5,843 nucleotides of DNA from Chloroflexota bacterium (GCA_021823555.1 JAKANW010000218.1:1-5843); one strand, 5' to 3'; numbered from the stretch's first letter, positions 1 to 5,843 are shown. The notes: generated from the sequence alone by a model not told the origin. A program made the numbers and translations.

Positions 1-85
1 CCGATCTGTCATCGCCGAGGAAGGGGAACCAGCGAAAGCTGGCGACCGGCAAAGTCACCAGCGCCGCTGCCCAAAGAAATTTCAC
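1..85 (-). CDS. N-terminal fragment of a membrane protein, possibly O-antigen ligase/polymerase-like (runs off left edge)
   Basis: Only the first 28 codons are visible; the frame is open through position 1, so the gene continues outside the window. Reading from the GTG at 85 gives MKFLWAAALVTLPVASFRWF followed by PFLGDDRS: a short hydrophobic stretch, then an aromatic P-F-R-W-F-P-F-L-G segment. This resembles the start of Wzy/WaaL-type O-antigen ligase or polymerase proteins in similar polysaccharide clusters, but a start this short cannot prove it. A TTG at 97 in the same frame is the only alternative before an upstream in-frame TGA; neither start has a good Shine-Dalgarno. An ATG at 108 is in another frame that stops at TGA near position 6. 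It lies downstream of the Wzz-like gene, and a polymerase or ligase is the expected partner of a chain-length regulator. Existence of the gene is likely; the function is inference. Confidence 0.55.
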   Translation of the reverse strand, partial: MKFLWAAALVTLPVASFRWFPFLGDDRS

Positions 86-134
86 GATGGAATTCAAGGA
101 AATTTTCATTTTGTCATGTGGAGAGATTCTGCGT

Positions 135-196
135 GGGGCGGATTGGCAATCCGCCTTACGGGTAAGTATGGGGGCGGACTAAAGATCCGCCTTACG
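135..196. repeat. Two tandem copies of a 26-nt hairpin repeat (REP-like)
   Basis: Copies lie at 135-160 and 171-196 (period 36). They agree at 21 of 26 positions, with all five differences in the apex. Both begin GGGGCGGA and end ATCCGCCTTACG. Copy 1 forms a perfect 8-bp stem (GGCGGATT/AATCCGCC) around a 3-nt loop. Copy 2 keeps a 6-bp stem (GGCGGA/TCCGCC) around 7 nt. Conserved arms with a varied loop suggest a mobile or dispersed palindromic element rather than chance. The TAA stop of the Wzz-like gene (194-192) lies inside copy 2. No T-run follows either stem on the transcribed strand, so a classic terminator is unlikely; mRNA stabilisation or attenuation is possible but unproven. Confidence 0.8.
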
Positions 197-806
197 ATTT
201 TCGAATGAATAATACCGCCAGCGCGCCCAGGAACCACGCACCCAACGCGCCTGCCAACAGGTATGCACTCAAATGCACACTGCGCTGTTTCGGCAGGTGG
301 GAGGTCTGCGTCGCTTGAAGCTGAATGAATGAACTTAATCCGGCCTGCGTGGCAATGTTCTTCTGTGCGGCATCGGTAAAGGCTTGCGCCCACGTGGAGG
401 CAAGAGTTCCGGCTCGTTTTGCATCGGCGTCATCCGCAAAGAAATGCCAGCCCGCCTCGCCTGGCTGGCTGAGTTGCAGCTTGCCCTCGCGCAGTTGGTT
501 GATTGTGACCTTTCCATCCGCAACGGCCACAGCCTGCATCACCGCGTCGGACCAGGCGATCTCCTCCAGCTTACGCGTCTCGCGTTCGAGATAATAGAAC
601 TGCTGGCGGTCGGTCTCCTGCGGCCAGGCTTGTTCCAGGTTGAAATCCACGTTGACGGTGGCGCGCGCCCGATACGGCGGCGGGACGACATAATAAATAG
701 CTGCGCCGACCAACGCACCCACAATGGCAGCGACCAGCCAAAAGCGCCAGGCTTTCAGCAGGCGGATCAGATCATCGAGGGAGGGAGAGGAAAAGAGTAG
801 TTTCAT
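192..806 (-). CDS. Wzz-type polysaccharide chain-length determinant (short, no kinase domain)
   Basis: This 204-residue protein has the Wzz/co-polymerase plan. A short cytoplasmic N-terminus contains SLDDLIRLLKAWRFW, followed by TM1 (about residues 22-41), a PPPYRARATV segment like the conserved post-TM1 beta strand of the family, a periplasmic domain of about 130 residues with helical content, and TM2 (about 178-201) ending FIRKS. There is no Walker A motif or tyrosine-rich tail, so it is not a fused BY-kinase. The usual Pro-rich motif before TM2 is weak (LPKQRS). Such proteins sit in the inner membrane and control polymer length with Wzy. I chose ATG 806 because AAAAAAGG lies 5 nt upstream and the Wzz domain begins there. 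The frame stays open to an ATG at 890, but those 28 extra codons come from the repeat-like spacer and include Cys-rich, non-family residues. The stop codon is supplied by the downstream hairpin repeat. Confidence 0.8.
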   Translation of the reverse strand: MKLLFSSPSLDDLIRLLKAWRFWLVAAIVGALVGAAIYYVVPPPYRARATVNVDFNLEQAWPQETDRQQFYYLERETRKLEEIAWSDAVMQAVAVADGKVTINQLREGKLQLSQPGEAGWHFFADDADAKRAGTLASTWAQAFTDAAQKNIATQAGLSSFIQLQATQTSHLPKQRSVHLSAYLLAGALGAWFLGALAVLFIRKS

Positions 807-952
807 AAAAGCCTTTTTTAGTCCTGCCCGCACCGTGCCGCAGGCACGCGTGAGCGGAACGAAGCAAAGCGGAGTGAAGTCGAAGGACATCTACAGCAAC
901 GCTTCGACTGCGGGTTTCGACGGGTACGTCTCGGCCCTCCGCTCAACGCGAA
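807..952. repeat. Intergenic spacer with nested imperfect inverted repeats
   Basis: This 146-nt gap between the GT2 stop and the Wzz-like start is the longest non-coding stretch between genes here. Outer arms CGCGTGAGCGGA (847-858) and TCCGCTCAACGCG (938-950) are complementary apart from one extra base. Inside them, AGTCGAAG (878-885) pairs with CTTCGACT (902-909) around a 16-nt loop. A smaller hairpin, GTGCC-GCA-GGCAC, lies at 835-847. The segment around 850-886, with motifs AGCGGA and GAAGTCGAAGGA, has the look of a dispersed repeat seen in GC-rich environmental genomes. I find no convincing -35/-10 pair on the minus strand and no T-run after a stem, so neither promoter nor terminator is called. 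The Shine-Dalgarno of the Wzz-like gene sits at the low-coordinate end of this spacer. Confidence 0.6.
811..820 (-). promoter_or_regulatory. Ribosome binding site deciding the Wzz-like start
   Basis: On the minus strand the sequence reads TAAAAAAGGC followed by TTTT and ATG at 806. The AAGG core is 5 nt from the ATG, good spacing for a Shine-Dalgarno, and supports ATG 806 over the upstream in-frame ATG at 890. Confidence 0.55.
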
Positions 953-1735
953 TTAAATGTTTAGCATTCGCCTGCGCCGCCAGTTCCACAACGGCGCGAT
1001 CATCTTGCGGAGATAATACTTCGCCACAATGGGCGCGAAGAACGAGCCGCCATCGCGGTAGTGGACTTTCAGCATCTCGGGCCAGCAGCGGTCATCGGCG
1101 GCGATGGTCTTGCCCGAAGTGTGCAGGCGGAAGTTGGCCCAGGTCTGTCCGGGTAGATATTTGATCTTTGACCTGGCGGCGATACGCGTCCACAGATCAT
1201 AATCCATCGCGAAGAAAAAGGATGGGTCAAGCGGCCCGACCTGCTCCCACAGGTCCGCGCGGAAGAACATGGTCTGCTGCGGGATGTGGACATAGCCTTC
1301 ACGTAACCGGCGCAAATCGGTCTGCGCCGCGCCGAACTTGCCGATCACGCGGCCATCTTCGTTGATGAAGTTGCAGTCGGCATAGACCATGCCTGCTTCG
1401 GGATGCTCGGTCAGATAATTCACTGCCGCGGCTACCGCGCCGGGTTCGTAAGTATCGTCTGAATTCAGCCAGGCCAGGATTTGTCCTGTTGCATGGGCGA
1501 ACCCTTTGTTGATGGCGTCTGTCTGGCCCTTGTCCTTTTCACTGACCCGCCAAGCCAGGCGGCTTTCATACTTCCTGATAATGTCCACGCTGCCATCAGT
1601 CGAGCCGCCGTCCACAATGATGTATTCGATGCGCGGATAATCCTGAGCCAACACCGATTGGATGGTAGTCTCAAGATAACGCGCCTGGTTGAAAGAGGGC
1701 GTGATGATGGAAACGAGGGGCGAAGTCCCAGACAT
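953..1735 (-). CDS. Family 2 glycosyltransferase (GT-A fold)
   Basis: A 260-residue cytoplasmic enzyme that transfers a sugar from a nucleotide-sugar to a growing glycan. It has the full GT2 signature: VSIITPSFNQ at residues 8-17 (first beta strand), VDGGSTDGS at 41-49 (nucleotide binding), KGQTDAINKG at 69-78, WLNSDD at 89-94 (the DxD-type metal site), IPQQTMFFR at 151-159, and MDYDLW near 177-182 with the likely catalytic acid region. No transmembrane helix is seen; the basic C-terminus (WNWRRRRM) may associate with the membrane. Sugar specificity cannot be read from sequence. I prefer ATG 1735 because it places the first strand 7 residues in, as usual. A GTG at 1777 overlaps the sulfotransferase stop as GTGA and would add 14 residues, but those are encoded by heptameric repeat DNA. 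Neither start has a strong Shine-Dalgarno. Function at family level is secure. Confidence 0.92.
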   Translation of the reverse strand: MSGTSPLVSIITPSFNQARYLETTIQSVLAQDYPRIEYIIVDGGSTDGSVDIIRKYESRLAWRVSEKDKGQTDAINKGFAHATGQILAWLNSDDTYEPGAVAAAVNYLTEHPEAGMVYADCNFINEDGRVIGKFGAAQTDLRRLREGYVHIPQQTMFFRADLWEQVGPLDPSFFFAMDYDLWTRIAARSKIKYLPGQTWANFRLHTSGKTIAADDRCWPEMLKVHYRDGGSFFAPIVAKYYLRKMIAPLWNWRRRRMLNI

Positions 1736-1743
1736 AAGAGATT

Positions 1744-1815
1744 GACCGTAGACGGTAGACCGTGGGCTGTGACTCACGATCCAACATCTGATTTACTATC
1801 CACTGTCCATGTGTC
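1744..1815. repeat. Degenerate heptameric repeats at the sulfotransferase/GT2 junction
   Basis: Four consecutive 7-mers run 1744-1771 (GACCGTA, GACGGTA, GACCGTG, GGCTGTG). A second cluster runs 1795-1815 (ACTATCC, ACTGTCC, ATGTGTC). They straddle the end of the sulfotransferase gene and the upstream extension of the GT2 gene. The first cluster would encode part of the optional 14-residue GT2 extension. The second encodes the sulfotransferase tail after the conserved FYSDD. Heptads of this style are frequent as intergenic repeats in some environmental bacteria; that comparison is from memory. The second cluster is weaker than the first. Confidence 0.5.
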
Positions 1816-2739
1816 ATCAGAGTAAAACAATTGCGAGACCCCCTCCGTCAACTTGCGGATGCGCGTGATCTCCTCGGCTGTCATGCGTTTCTTCCAGGTG
1901 TCCATGCTGGCGCGGCTGTTGAGCTTCACCGAATAGGTTTTGTTCTTCGAGAGTTCAGTCGGGTTTTCGGAACTGCTGGAATTGAGAATGATCTTTTCGA
2001 CGCGCGGGGTGAAGTCCAGCTCGAGGAACTGGTACAACTCCCGGTAGCCGCGTACAGGGTCAAGAGAAAGGTCTTCGTGGCGAACAACTTTGAAAGCGGG
2101 ATACAGGTCACAATTCCGATGGACGACGCGGTAGACCATCCGCCAGAGCAAGGCGGCCTGGCCGATAATATCGTCCGCAGGCATGGCTTCCATCTCAGTG
2201 CGGTGCGCTTCGAGATGGTCGCGCATCAGCAAAGGCTGGTCGAGCAGATCGCGGAAATCGAACGACCAGTTCAATCGTTTGAGGCTGCTGGCAAAGGCCA
2301 CAGGATGACGTACTGTGATGACAATCTGCGCTTTCAGGCGCTCGGCAAACCACGGCATGGAGAAGACCGCGAACGGATCCTTGAGTAGGATGCGCTGGCC
2401 GTGCATATCGCCGATGAAGAAGGTGTGGAAGTCGCGGCCCATGCGCAGGAAATCCTTGCGCGAGCGGATGGAACGGATCTCGCTCCACAGGTGATAATCA
2501 AAGTCGAGCAGTTCGAGGAAGGCAGGCAGGTACCCGGCCTCATTCTCCGTCGTGATGTAGGTGTACCAGCGCTTTACCGGCGCGCTGAACACGCCTGGCC
2601 GGTGTAACACGTTGAGCGGCTCGCTGATGTAGGCCGTATCTTCGTCAGCGGCCAGCATCCTGCCCACCCAGGTCGTGCCGCTGCGATGCGCGCCCGTCAC
2701 CAAAATCGGGCGCAGGTTATCGGAGGTCGTAGATGACAT
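1774..2739 (-). CDS. PAPS-dependent sulfotransferase
   Basis: A 321-residue soluble protein predicted to move a sulfate group from 3'-phosphoadenylyl sulfate to a carbohydrate or lipid hydroxyl. The 5'-phosphosulfate loop is PILVTGAHRSGTTWVG (residues 11-26). The 3'-phosphate site is IVITVRHPVAFASSLKRL (139-156), with the conserved Arg and Ser. Further family blocks are ISEPLNVLHRPG (38-49), LLKDPFAVFS (118-127), VVRHEDLSLDP (218-228) and a C-terminal WKKRMTAEEITRIR. Length is normal for the family. Of two close in-frame ATGs, 2739 has AGGGAG exactly 6 nt upstream, whereas 2745 abuts it, so 2739 is chosen. The start overlaps the preceding GT-C gene by 23 nt, implying translational coupling. 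The residues after FYSDD (WTVDSKSDVGS) come partly from heptameric repeat DNA. Its place between glycosyltransferases implies a sulfated glycan; the acceptor is unknown. Confidence 0.9.
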   Translation of the reverse strand: MSSTTSDNLRPILVTGAHRSGTTWVGRMLAADEDTAYISEPLNVLHRPGVFSAPVKRWYTYITTENEAGYLPAFLELLDFDYHLWSEIRSIRSRKDFLRMGRDFHTFFIGDMHGQRILLKDPFAVFSMPWFAERLKAQIVITVRHPVAFASSLKRLNWSFDFRDLLDQPLLMRDHLEAHRTEMEAMPADDIIGQAALLWRMVYRVVHRNCDLYPAFKVVRHEDLSLDPVRGYRELYQFLELDFTPRVEKIILNSSSSENPTELSKNKTYSVKLNSRASMDTWKKRMTAEEITRIRKLTEGVSQLFYSDDTWTVDSKSDVGS

Positions 2740-4267
2740 AGCCATCTCCCTGCGCGTAAATCGGGTAGGTTGCCAGCCGCGCCTTCAGCAACGGCTGCAA
2801 ATCAAGTTCATTGGGCAGCGTGACCAAAAAGAAGTCGCGCTTGCTCGTCAGGTTCTGGAAGCGTTCTTCAAAGTCGGCCTGCGCGCCGCGCAAATCCTGG
2901 TGATAGGCAATGTCGCCTGCCACCGGCCACTGCGCCGAATCCAGCCAACCCCAATAGGCCAGCCGCGTGCCGTAATCCTGGGTCAGAGCGACGATGCGCG
3001 CGTCCGGGCCAAGCACCTGGCCAATCTTGGCCCACATGGCGGCCTCGGGGCGATAGTCGCTGGACTTGAGGGTGTCGCGCACGCTCCAGATAACGGCGAA
3101 CAGGCCAAAGGCCATGACAGAGGCGGACAACAACCGCATCAGGCGCGACCCGGCAGTTGCCTCCGTCAAACGAGCCATGATCCACTCCCCCAGCGGACTC
3201 AGCGACACTGCCGCCAACGGGAGCAGCGGCAAATTGTAGTAATCGTGCGACCAGATGTGATAGTCGAAATAAAACCCATAGGCGAAGTACGCGATCCACA
3301 GCCCCAGCACAAAGGTGCGACTGCTCTTCTCGCGGAAGAAAAACACGCCCAGCAGGGCCAGCGCGAACCACACGCCAAGCACGTAGTTGAGGGTGGTTGT
3401 CCAGTTGAGATAAAGCGAAGGGCTGATGAGCAGGGACGGGATGAAGCGCCCGCTAAACTGCTGGCCAAGGAAGCCGGCGATGAATACGCCGTAGACAAAA
3501 TACGCCGCGCCCGGCAAAACACCCAGCGCTGCCATGATCCACACCTGCGGATGGCGAAGCGCCTGCTTGAGCGACATGCGTCCCAGCAGCGCACCCAACC
3601 CACCGCCAATGACAAAGAACGCCGCGGAGAACTTGAGATAGATGGCTATCCCACCGAAGAGACCGGCAAGAATTGCCCAAGTCGTTTCACCGCGAAGACG
3701 CAAAGAACGCGAAGATTCTTTTCCGTTTTCGCGTCCTTCGTCGCTGCGCGGCCCGGTCATCTTCGCCCACCTCACCACCGCCCACCAGAACAGGATGATG
3801 AACATCACCATCAGTGGGTCAGGCTGGAAACTGCGGCTGGCAATCACAGCATACGGAAGGAAGAGATAAAAAGCCAGCGTCACAAACGCGCCGGTTTGGG
3901 AGGTCAGGTCGAGGACCAGCAGATAGAGGAAGACGCCGCCAATGATCCAATAAATGGATGAGTAGATGCGCCCGATCCAAACCTGCTCGCCAGTGAAGCG
4001 ATAGGTGAAAGCCACCACCCGCTCGACGATCTCCGGTTCGATCTCGGCCCGGCTCTTCCATTGTTGGACGGCGAATTGTCGCTGCCATCCAGGGGCGCTC
4101 GTCAGCGTCTGGTAATACATGCCGCGCGCCCTGAGGGCCGAGATCAACTGGCGCGTGGGATGGAAATCGAGCGGCAGGTCGGTGAGATCGTAGAGGCGGA
4201 TGCCCAATCCTGCCGCGAGGAGCAGAAGCAGGATCAGGGTCGGGAAGAAGCGGGAACGAGTATTCAT
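2717..4267 (-). CDS. GT-C membrane glycosyltransferase, family 39 (PMT/ArnT-like)
   Basis: A 516-residue polytopic inner-membrane protein expected to transfer a sugar from a polyprenyl-phosphate donor on the outer face. TM1 is at about residues 9-25, followed by an outer loop with DFHPTRQ (34-40), where the acidic residue matches the catalytic Asp region of GT-C enzymes. A second loop has SRSFQPDPLM (144-153). Around ten hydrophobic helices follow, with SHDYYNLPLLP near 340-350. A C-terminal soluble domain (about 400-516) has WAKIGQVLGPDARIVALTQD. Residues 174-195 form a hydrophilic insertion (Asp/Glu/Arg/Ser-rich) encoded by palindromic repeat DNA. ATG 4267 is used; a TTG directly before it at 4270 is also in frame. 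It starts 6 nt after the upstream gene's stop and overlaps the sulfotransferase start by 23 nt. Donor and acceptor are unknown. Confidence 0.87.
   Translation of the reverse strand: MNTRSRFFPTLILLLLLAAGLGIRLYDLTDLPLDFHPTRQLISALRARGMYYQTLTSAPGWQRQFAVQQWKSRAEIEPEIVERVVAFTYRFTGEQVWIGRIYSSIYWIIGGVFLYLLVLDLTSQTGAFVTLAFYLFLPYAVIASRSFQPDPLMVMFIILFWWAVVRWAKMTGPRSDEGRENGKESSRSLRLRGETTWAILAGLFGGIAIYLKFSAAFFVIGGGLGALLGRMSLKQALRHPQVWIMAALGVLPGAAYFVYGVFIAGFLGQQFSGRFIPSLLISPSLYLNWTTTLNYVLGVWFALALLGVFFFREKSSRTFVLGLWIAYFAYGFYFDYHIWSHDYYNLPLLPLAAVSLSPLGEWIMARLTEATAGSRLMRLLSASVMAFGLFAVIWSVRDTLKSSDYRPEAAMWAKIGQVLGPDARIVALTQDYGTRLAYWGWLDSAQWPVAGDIAYHQDLRGAQADFEERFQNLTSKRDFFLVTLPNELDLQPLLKARLATYPIYAQGDGYVIYDLR
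2740..2751 (-). promoter_or_regulatory. Ribosome binding site deciding the sulfotransferase start
   Basis: The minus strand reads GCAGGGAG, then ATGGCT, then ATG (2739). The purine-rich AGGGAG is spaced 6 nt from ATG 2739 and 0 nt from ATG 2745, favouring the inner start. The site lies within the last codons of the upstream GT-C gene. Confidence 0.6.
3685..3740. repeat. Palindromic repeat element inside the GT-C coding region
   Basis: Arms CGAAGACGCAAAGAAC (3693-3708) and GTTTTCGCGTCCTTCG (3725-3740) are inverted copies differing by one inserted base and two substitutions, separated by 16 nt. The left flank TTTCACCGCGAAG extends the motif, and GCGAAGA recurs inside it (3692-3698, 3709-3715). 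It resembles the dispersed CTTCGCGTCTTCGCGGTGAAA-type repeat found, as I recall, between genes of many environmental bacteria. Here it lies in frame and encodes about residues 176-195 of the glycosyltransferase, just after the VVRWAKMTG helix end and before TWAILAGLFGG. Confidence 0.65.
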
Positions 4268-4273
4268 CAAATT

Positions 4274-5843
4274 TTATCTAACCAGCAGGGCGCGGATGGA
4301 ACCTTCCCGTCCAGAATAAATCGTTGTGTAATATTGGTCAAGCCCGGCTTCGATCAATTTCCAAACCGGCTCGTTGGCATTGGACAAGGAACTATCCACA
4401 TAAATAGCCTGGATGCCTTTCGACTTGAGCAAAGCGTGGAGGTCCGCTGCGTTTGTCGCGGCGTAATACTCATCGCCTCCCAGGTCTTCAAATTGCATAT
4501 TCGCCGCCCAGACACCGCCAGGGGAGCCGCCCGCCACCAGCGTGCTGGCCTGCAATTTCTGTTCCATGACCAGCAATGCCTGCTCCTCCGCGCCCTGTGA
4601 GAGGTCGCGCCCAACCGGAGGGTCGAAAATCGGGTGCAGGATCAAACCGACGGCCAGAAAGATCATCAAACCCGTTGCAGGGACAGCAGAAGCGGCGCTC
4701 TGGGTATGAAGGAAATGGACCAGCCAGATGGCCGCCAACAAGAGCGCGGTCGTGAAGTACAGCGAGCGAACATCCAAAACCATCGCAACGATCGTCGCCG
4801 CCAGCCAAAACAACGACTGGAAATAAACCGTCCTGCGATTGGCCGCATCACGGATGAACGCGTTCGCGCCGATGGCAGCCAGGACGAAGGCAATGAAATA
4901 GGGTCCGCGCAGATAGCCCACGCGGAAAAAAGTGAAGAAATACACGCCTAGATAACCCATCCACAAAAGGAGCAGCGCGGTCAGCAGATATTGCTTCTTA
5001 TACAAAAGCTCCCACAGCCCGCGCCCGGCCAGGATAAGGAGAAAGATTACTGTGCGGGTACCATACACACCCACCACCAAGCCGGGCAGGGAGGCGATCA
5101 CATTGCCGAGGCGATGGGCAAACGCCCCCGGATTGCGGCTGATGGCGCGAAAGATCGAGTAATTATTTTCTGGCCCGGGGCCATACAATTGCTCGGCCTT
5201 CAACACGGCGCACTTCAATAACTTTTGCTGGCAGGCGGGATCCCGGCGGTAATCCGCAGACTGTCCCTGCTGGAAGGCAATGTACGAACGTTCCTGCGTG
5301 CCCGACTCGAAGTGACCCGTCACTGCACCGTACAGGAGAAAATACCCACCCACAAAGATCGCAAACGGCAGGACGCTCGGCAGCACCCATCCAAAGTTCC
5401 GCCGCCAGGGACGAGCGATCAGCACAACCAGGACCAGGAAAATCGCAAACAGCGCCAGCCCGTCATTACGCGAGAGCGCAGACAGCCCGATGAACAAAGA
5501 GGCCTTCCAAAGATGACCTGTCTTCCTGTCATTATAAAAACCGATCAACTGCCAGAAGGCAAACCCCGACATGGCCGCGAAGAGGGCATCGCTTGGATTC
5601 AGTAAAATGTCAACGGTCGTGGGGAAGACCAGGAGAAAACCCGTAATTGCCAGCGGGGGAAAGAAGCCGGAAAACTGGCGGGCGATCAAATAACAGCTCG
5701 ACCACATCAGCGCGAACAAAATAAAGCGTCCCAATGAAATGCTGTAAAGCATCCAAAAGGGCGAGTGGCTGTAGATCAAGTAAAGGATGGCATAGAAGAT
5801 ACCGATCAACGGATTGCGCGCAAAGGTGGGCAATTCACCGGCT
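4274..5843 (-). CDS. Polytopic membrane protein, GT-C/family 39-like glycosyltransferase (5' end outside window)
   Basis: About 522 residues are visible. The first in-window start candidate is a TTG at 5833, but the frame stays open to the window edge (preceding residues Ala-Gly-Glu) and the text LPTFARNPLIGIFYA reads like an internal first outer loop. The true start, probably with TM1 and the acidic catalytic loop, is therefore upstream. Numbering from the TTG: about ten hydrophobic helices from 10 to 400, an NPSDALFA loop (79-86), a LSRNDGL motif (120-126) typical of GT39-like proteins, an external loop 172-240 with two close cysteines (C201, C208), and a soluble C-terminal domain (about 405-519) with KSKGIQAIYVD and ending RALLVR. 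The C-terminal domain layout parallels that of the next gene. The stop is followed 6 nt later by the next ATG. The likely role is transfer of a polyprenyl-phosphate-linked sugar, or membrane glycan assembly; the family call is less certain than for its neighbour. Confidence 0.75.
   Translation of the reverse strand, partial: AGELPTFARNPLIGIFYAILYLIYSHSPFWMLYSISLGRFILFALMWSSCYLIARQFSGFFPPLAITGFLLVFPTTVDILLNPSDALFAAMSGFAFWQLIGFYNDRKTGHLWKASLFIGLSALSRNDGLALFAIFLVLVVLIARPWRRNFGWVLPSVLPFAIFVGGYFLLYGAVTGHFESGTQERSYIAFQQGQSADYRRDPACQQKLLKCAVLKAEQLYGPGPENNYSIFRAISRNPGAFAHRLGNVIASLPGLVVGVYGTRTVIFLLILAGRGLWELLYKKQYLLTALLLLWMGYLGVYFFTFFRVGYLRGPYFIAFVLAAIGANAFIRDAANRRTVYFQSLFWLAATIVAMVLDVRSLYFTTALLLAAIWLVHFLHTQSAASAVPATGLMIFLAVGLILHPIFDPPVGRDLSQGAEEQALLVMEQKLQASTLVAGGSPGGVWAANMQFEDLGGDEYYAATNAADLHALLKSKGIQAIYVDSSLSNANEPVWKLIEAGLDQYYTTIYSGREGSIRALLVR

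Noticed and set aside
1..108. Small gene starting at ATG 108 (MKIFLEFHREIS)
   Set aside because: It stops after about 33 codons within the window and lacks family features, whereas the overlapping frame from GTG 85 gives a membrane-protein-like start that remains open.
135..196. Rho-independent terminator after the Wzz-like gene
   Set aside because: The stems are GC-rich but no run of T follows on the minus strand, and the copies look like a tandem repeat element.
807..890. N-terminal extension of the Wzz-like protein from ATG 890
   Set aside because: The 28 residues are encoded by repeat-like spacer DNA and do not match the family. ATG 806 has the better ribosome binding site and begins the domain directly.
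1744..1815. CRISPR-like or direct-repeat array
   Set aside because: Units are only 7 nt, contiguous and degenerate, with no spacers.
1831..2388. Plus-strand open frame of 185 codons opposite the sulfotransferase
   Set aside because: No recognisable motif, and it overlaps a complete sulfotransferase with both PAPS-binding blocks.
2675..3961. Long open frame (428 codons) on the plus strand opposite the GT-C gene
   Set aside because: Its translation is rich in Gln, Arg, His and Pro with no domain or hydrophobic core, and it mirrors a strongly supported membrane protein on the other strand. It is a codon-bias shadow.

Overview
The window reads as an interior piece of a cell-surface polysaccharide (exopolysaccharide, capsule or O-antigen-like) gene cluster. 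All recognisable genes lie on the minus strand and run right to left with tiny gaps or overlaps, so they are probably co-transcribed. Base composition is moderately GC-rich. The protein styles (a GT-C membrane glycosyltransferase with DFHPTRQ and HDYYNLP motifs, and a sulfotransferase with an HRSGTTWVG loop) and the abundance of short palindromic and heptameric repeats at gene junctions suggest a Chloroflexota/Anaerolineae-like environmental bacterium. That placement is an impression from family style, not a search result.

Layout in transcription order: (1) >5843-4274, a polytopic membrane protein resembling GT-C (family 39/PMT-like) glycosyltransferases, whose true N-terminus lies outside the window; (2) 4267-2717, a second GT-C membrane glycosyltransferase carrying a repeat-like in-frame insertion in a loop; (3) 2739-1774, a PAPS-dependent sulfotransferase; (4) 1735 (or 1777)-953, a family 2 glycosyltransferase; (5) 807-952, a non-coding spacer with inverted repeats; (6) 806-192, a small Wzz-type chain-length determinant with no kinase domain; (7) 98-191, a spacer with two tandem copies of a 26-nt hairpin repeat; (8) 85 (or 97)-1, the first ~28 codons of another membrane protein, possibly an O-antigen ligase/polymerase-type protein.

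Working model (inference): the GT2 enzyme extends a lipid-linked glycan in the cytoplasm. The two GT-C enzymes use polyprenyl-phosphate sugars on the outer face of the membrane. The sulfotransferase adds sulfate from PAPS to a glycan or glycolipid intermediate. The Wzz-like protein sets chain length together with a polymerase or ligase that may be encoded by the gene starting at the left edge. The main sequence-level oddity is that different small repeat families sit at several gene boundaries and once inside a coding region, where they appear to supply stop codons or terminal and loop residues. I see no RNA genes, CRISPR array, transposase, toxin-antitoxin pair or clear rho-independent terminator, and nothing that amounts to a new biological system.
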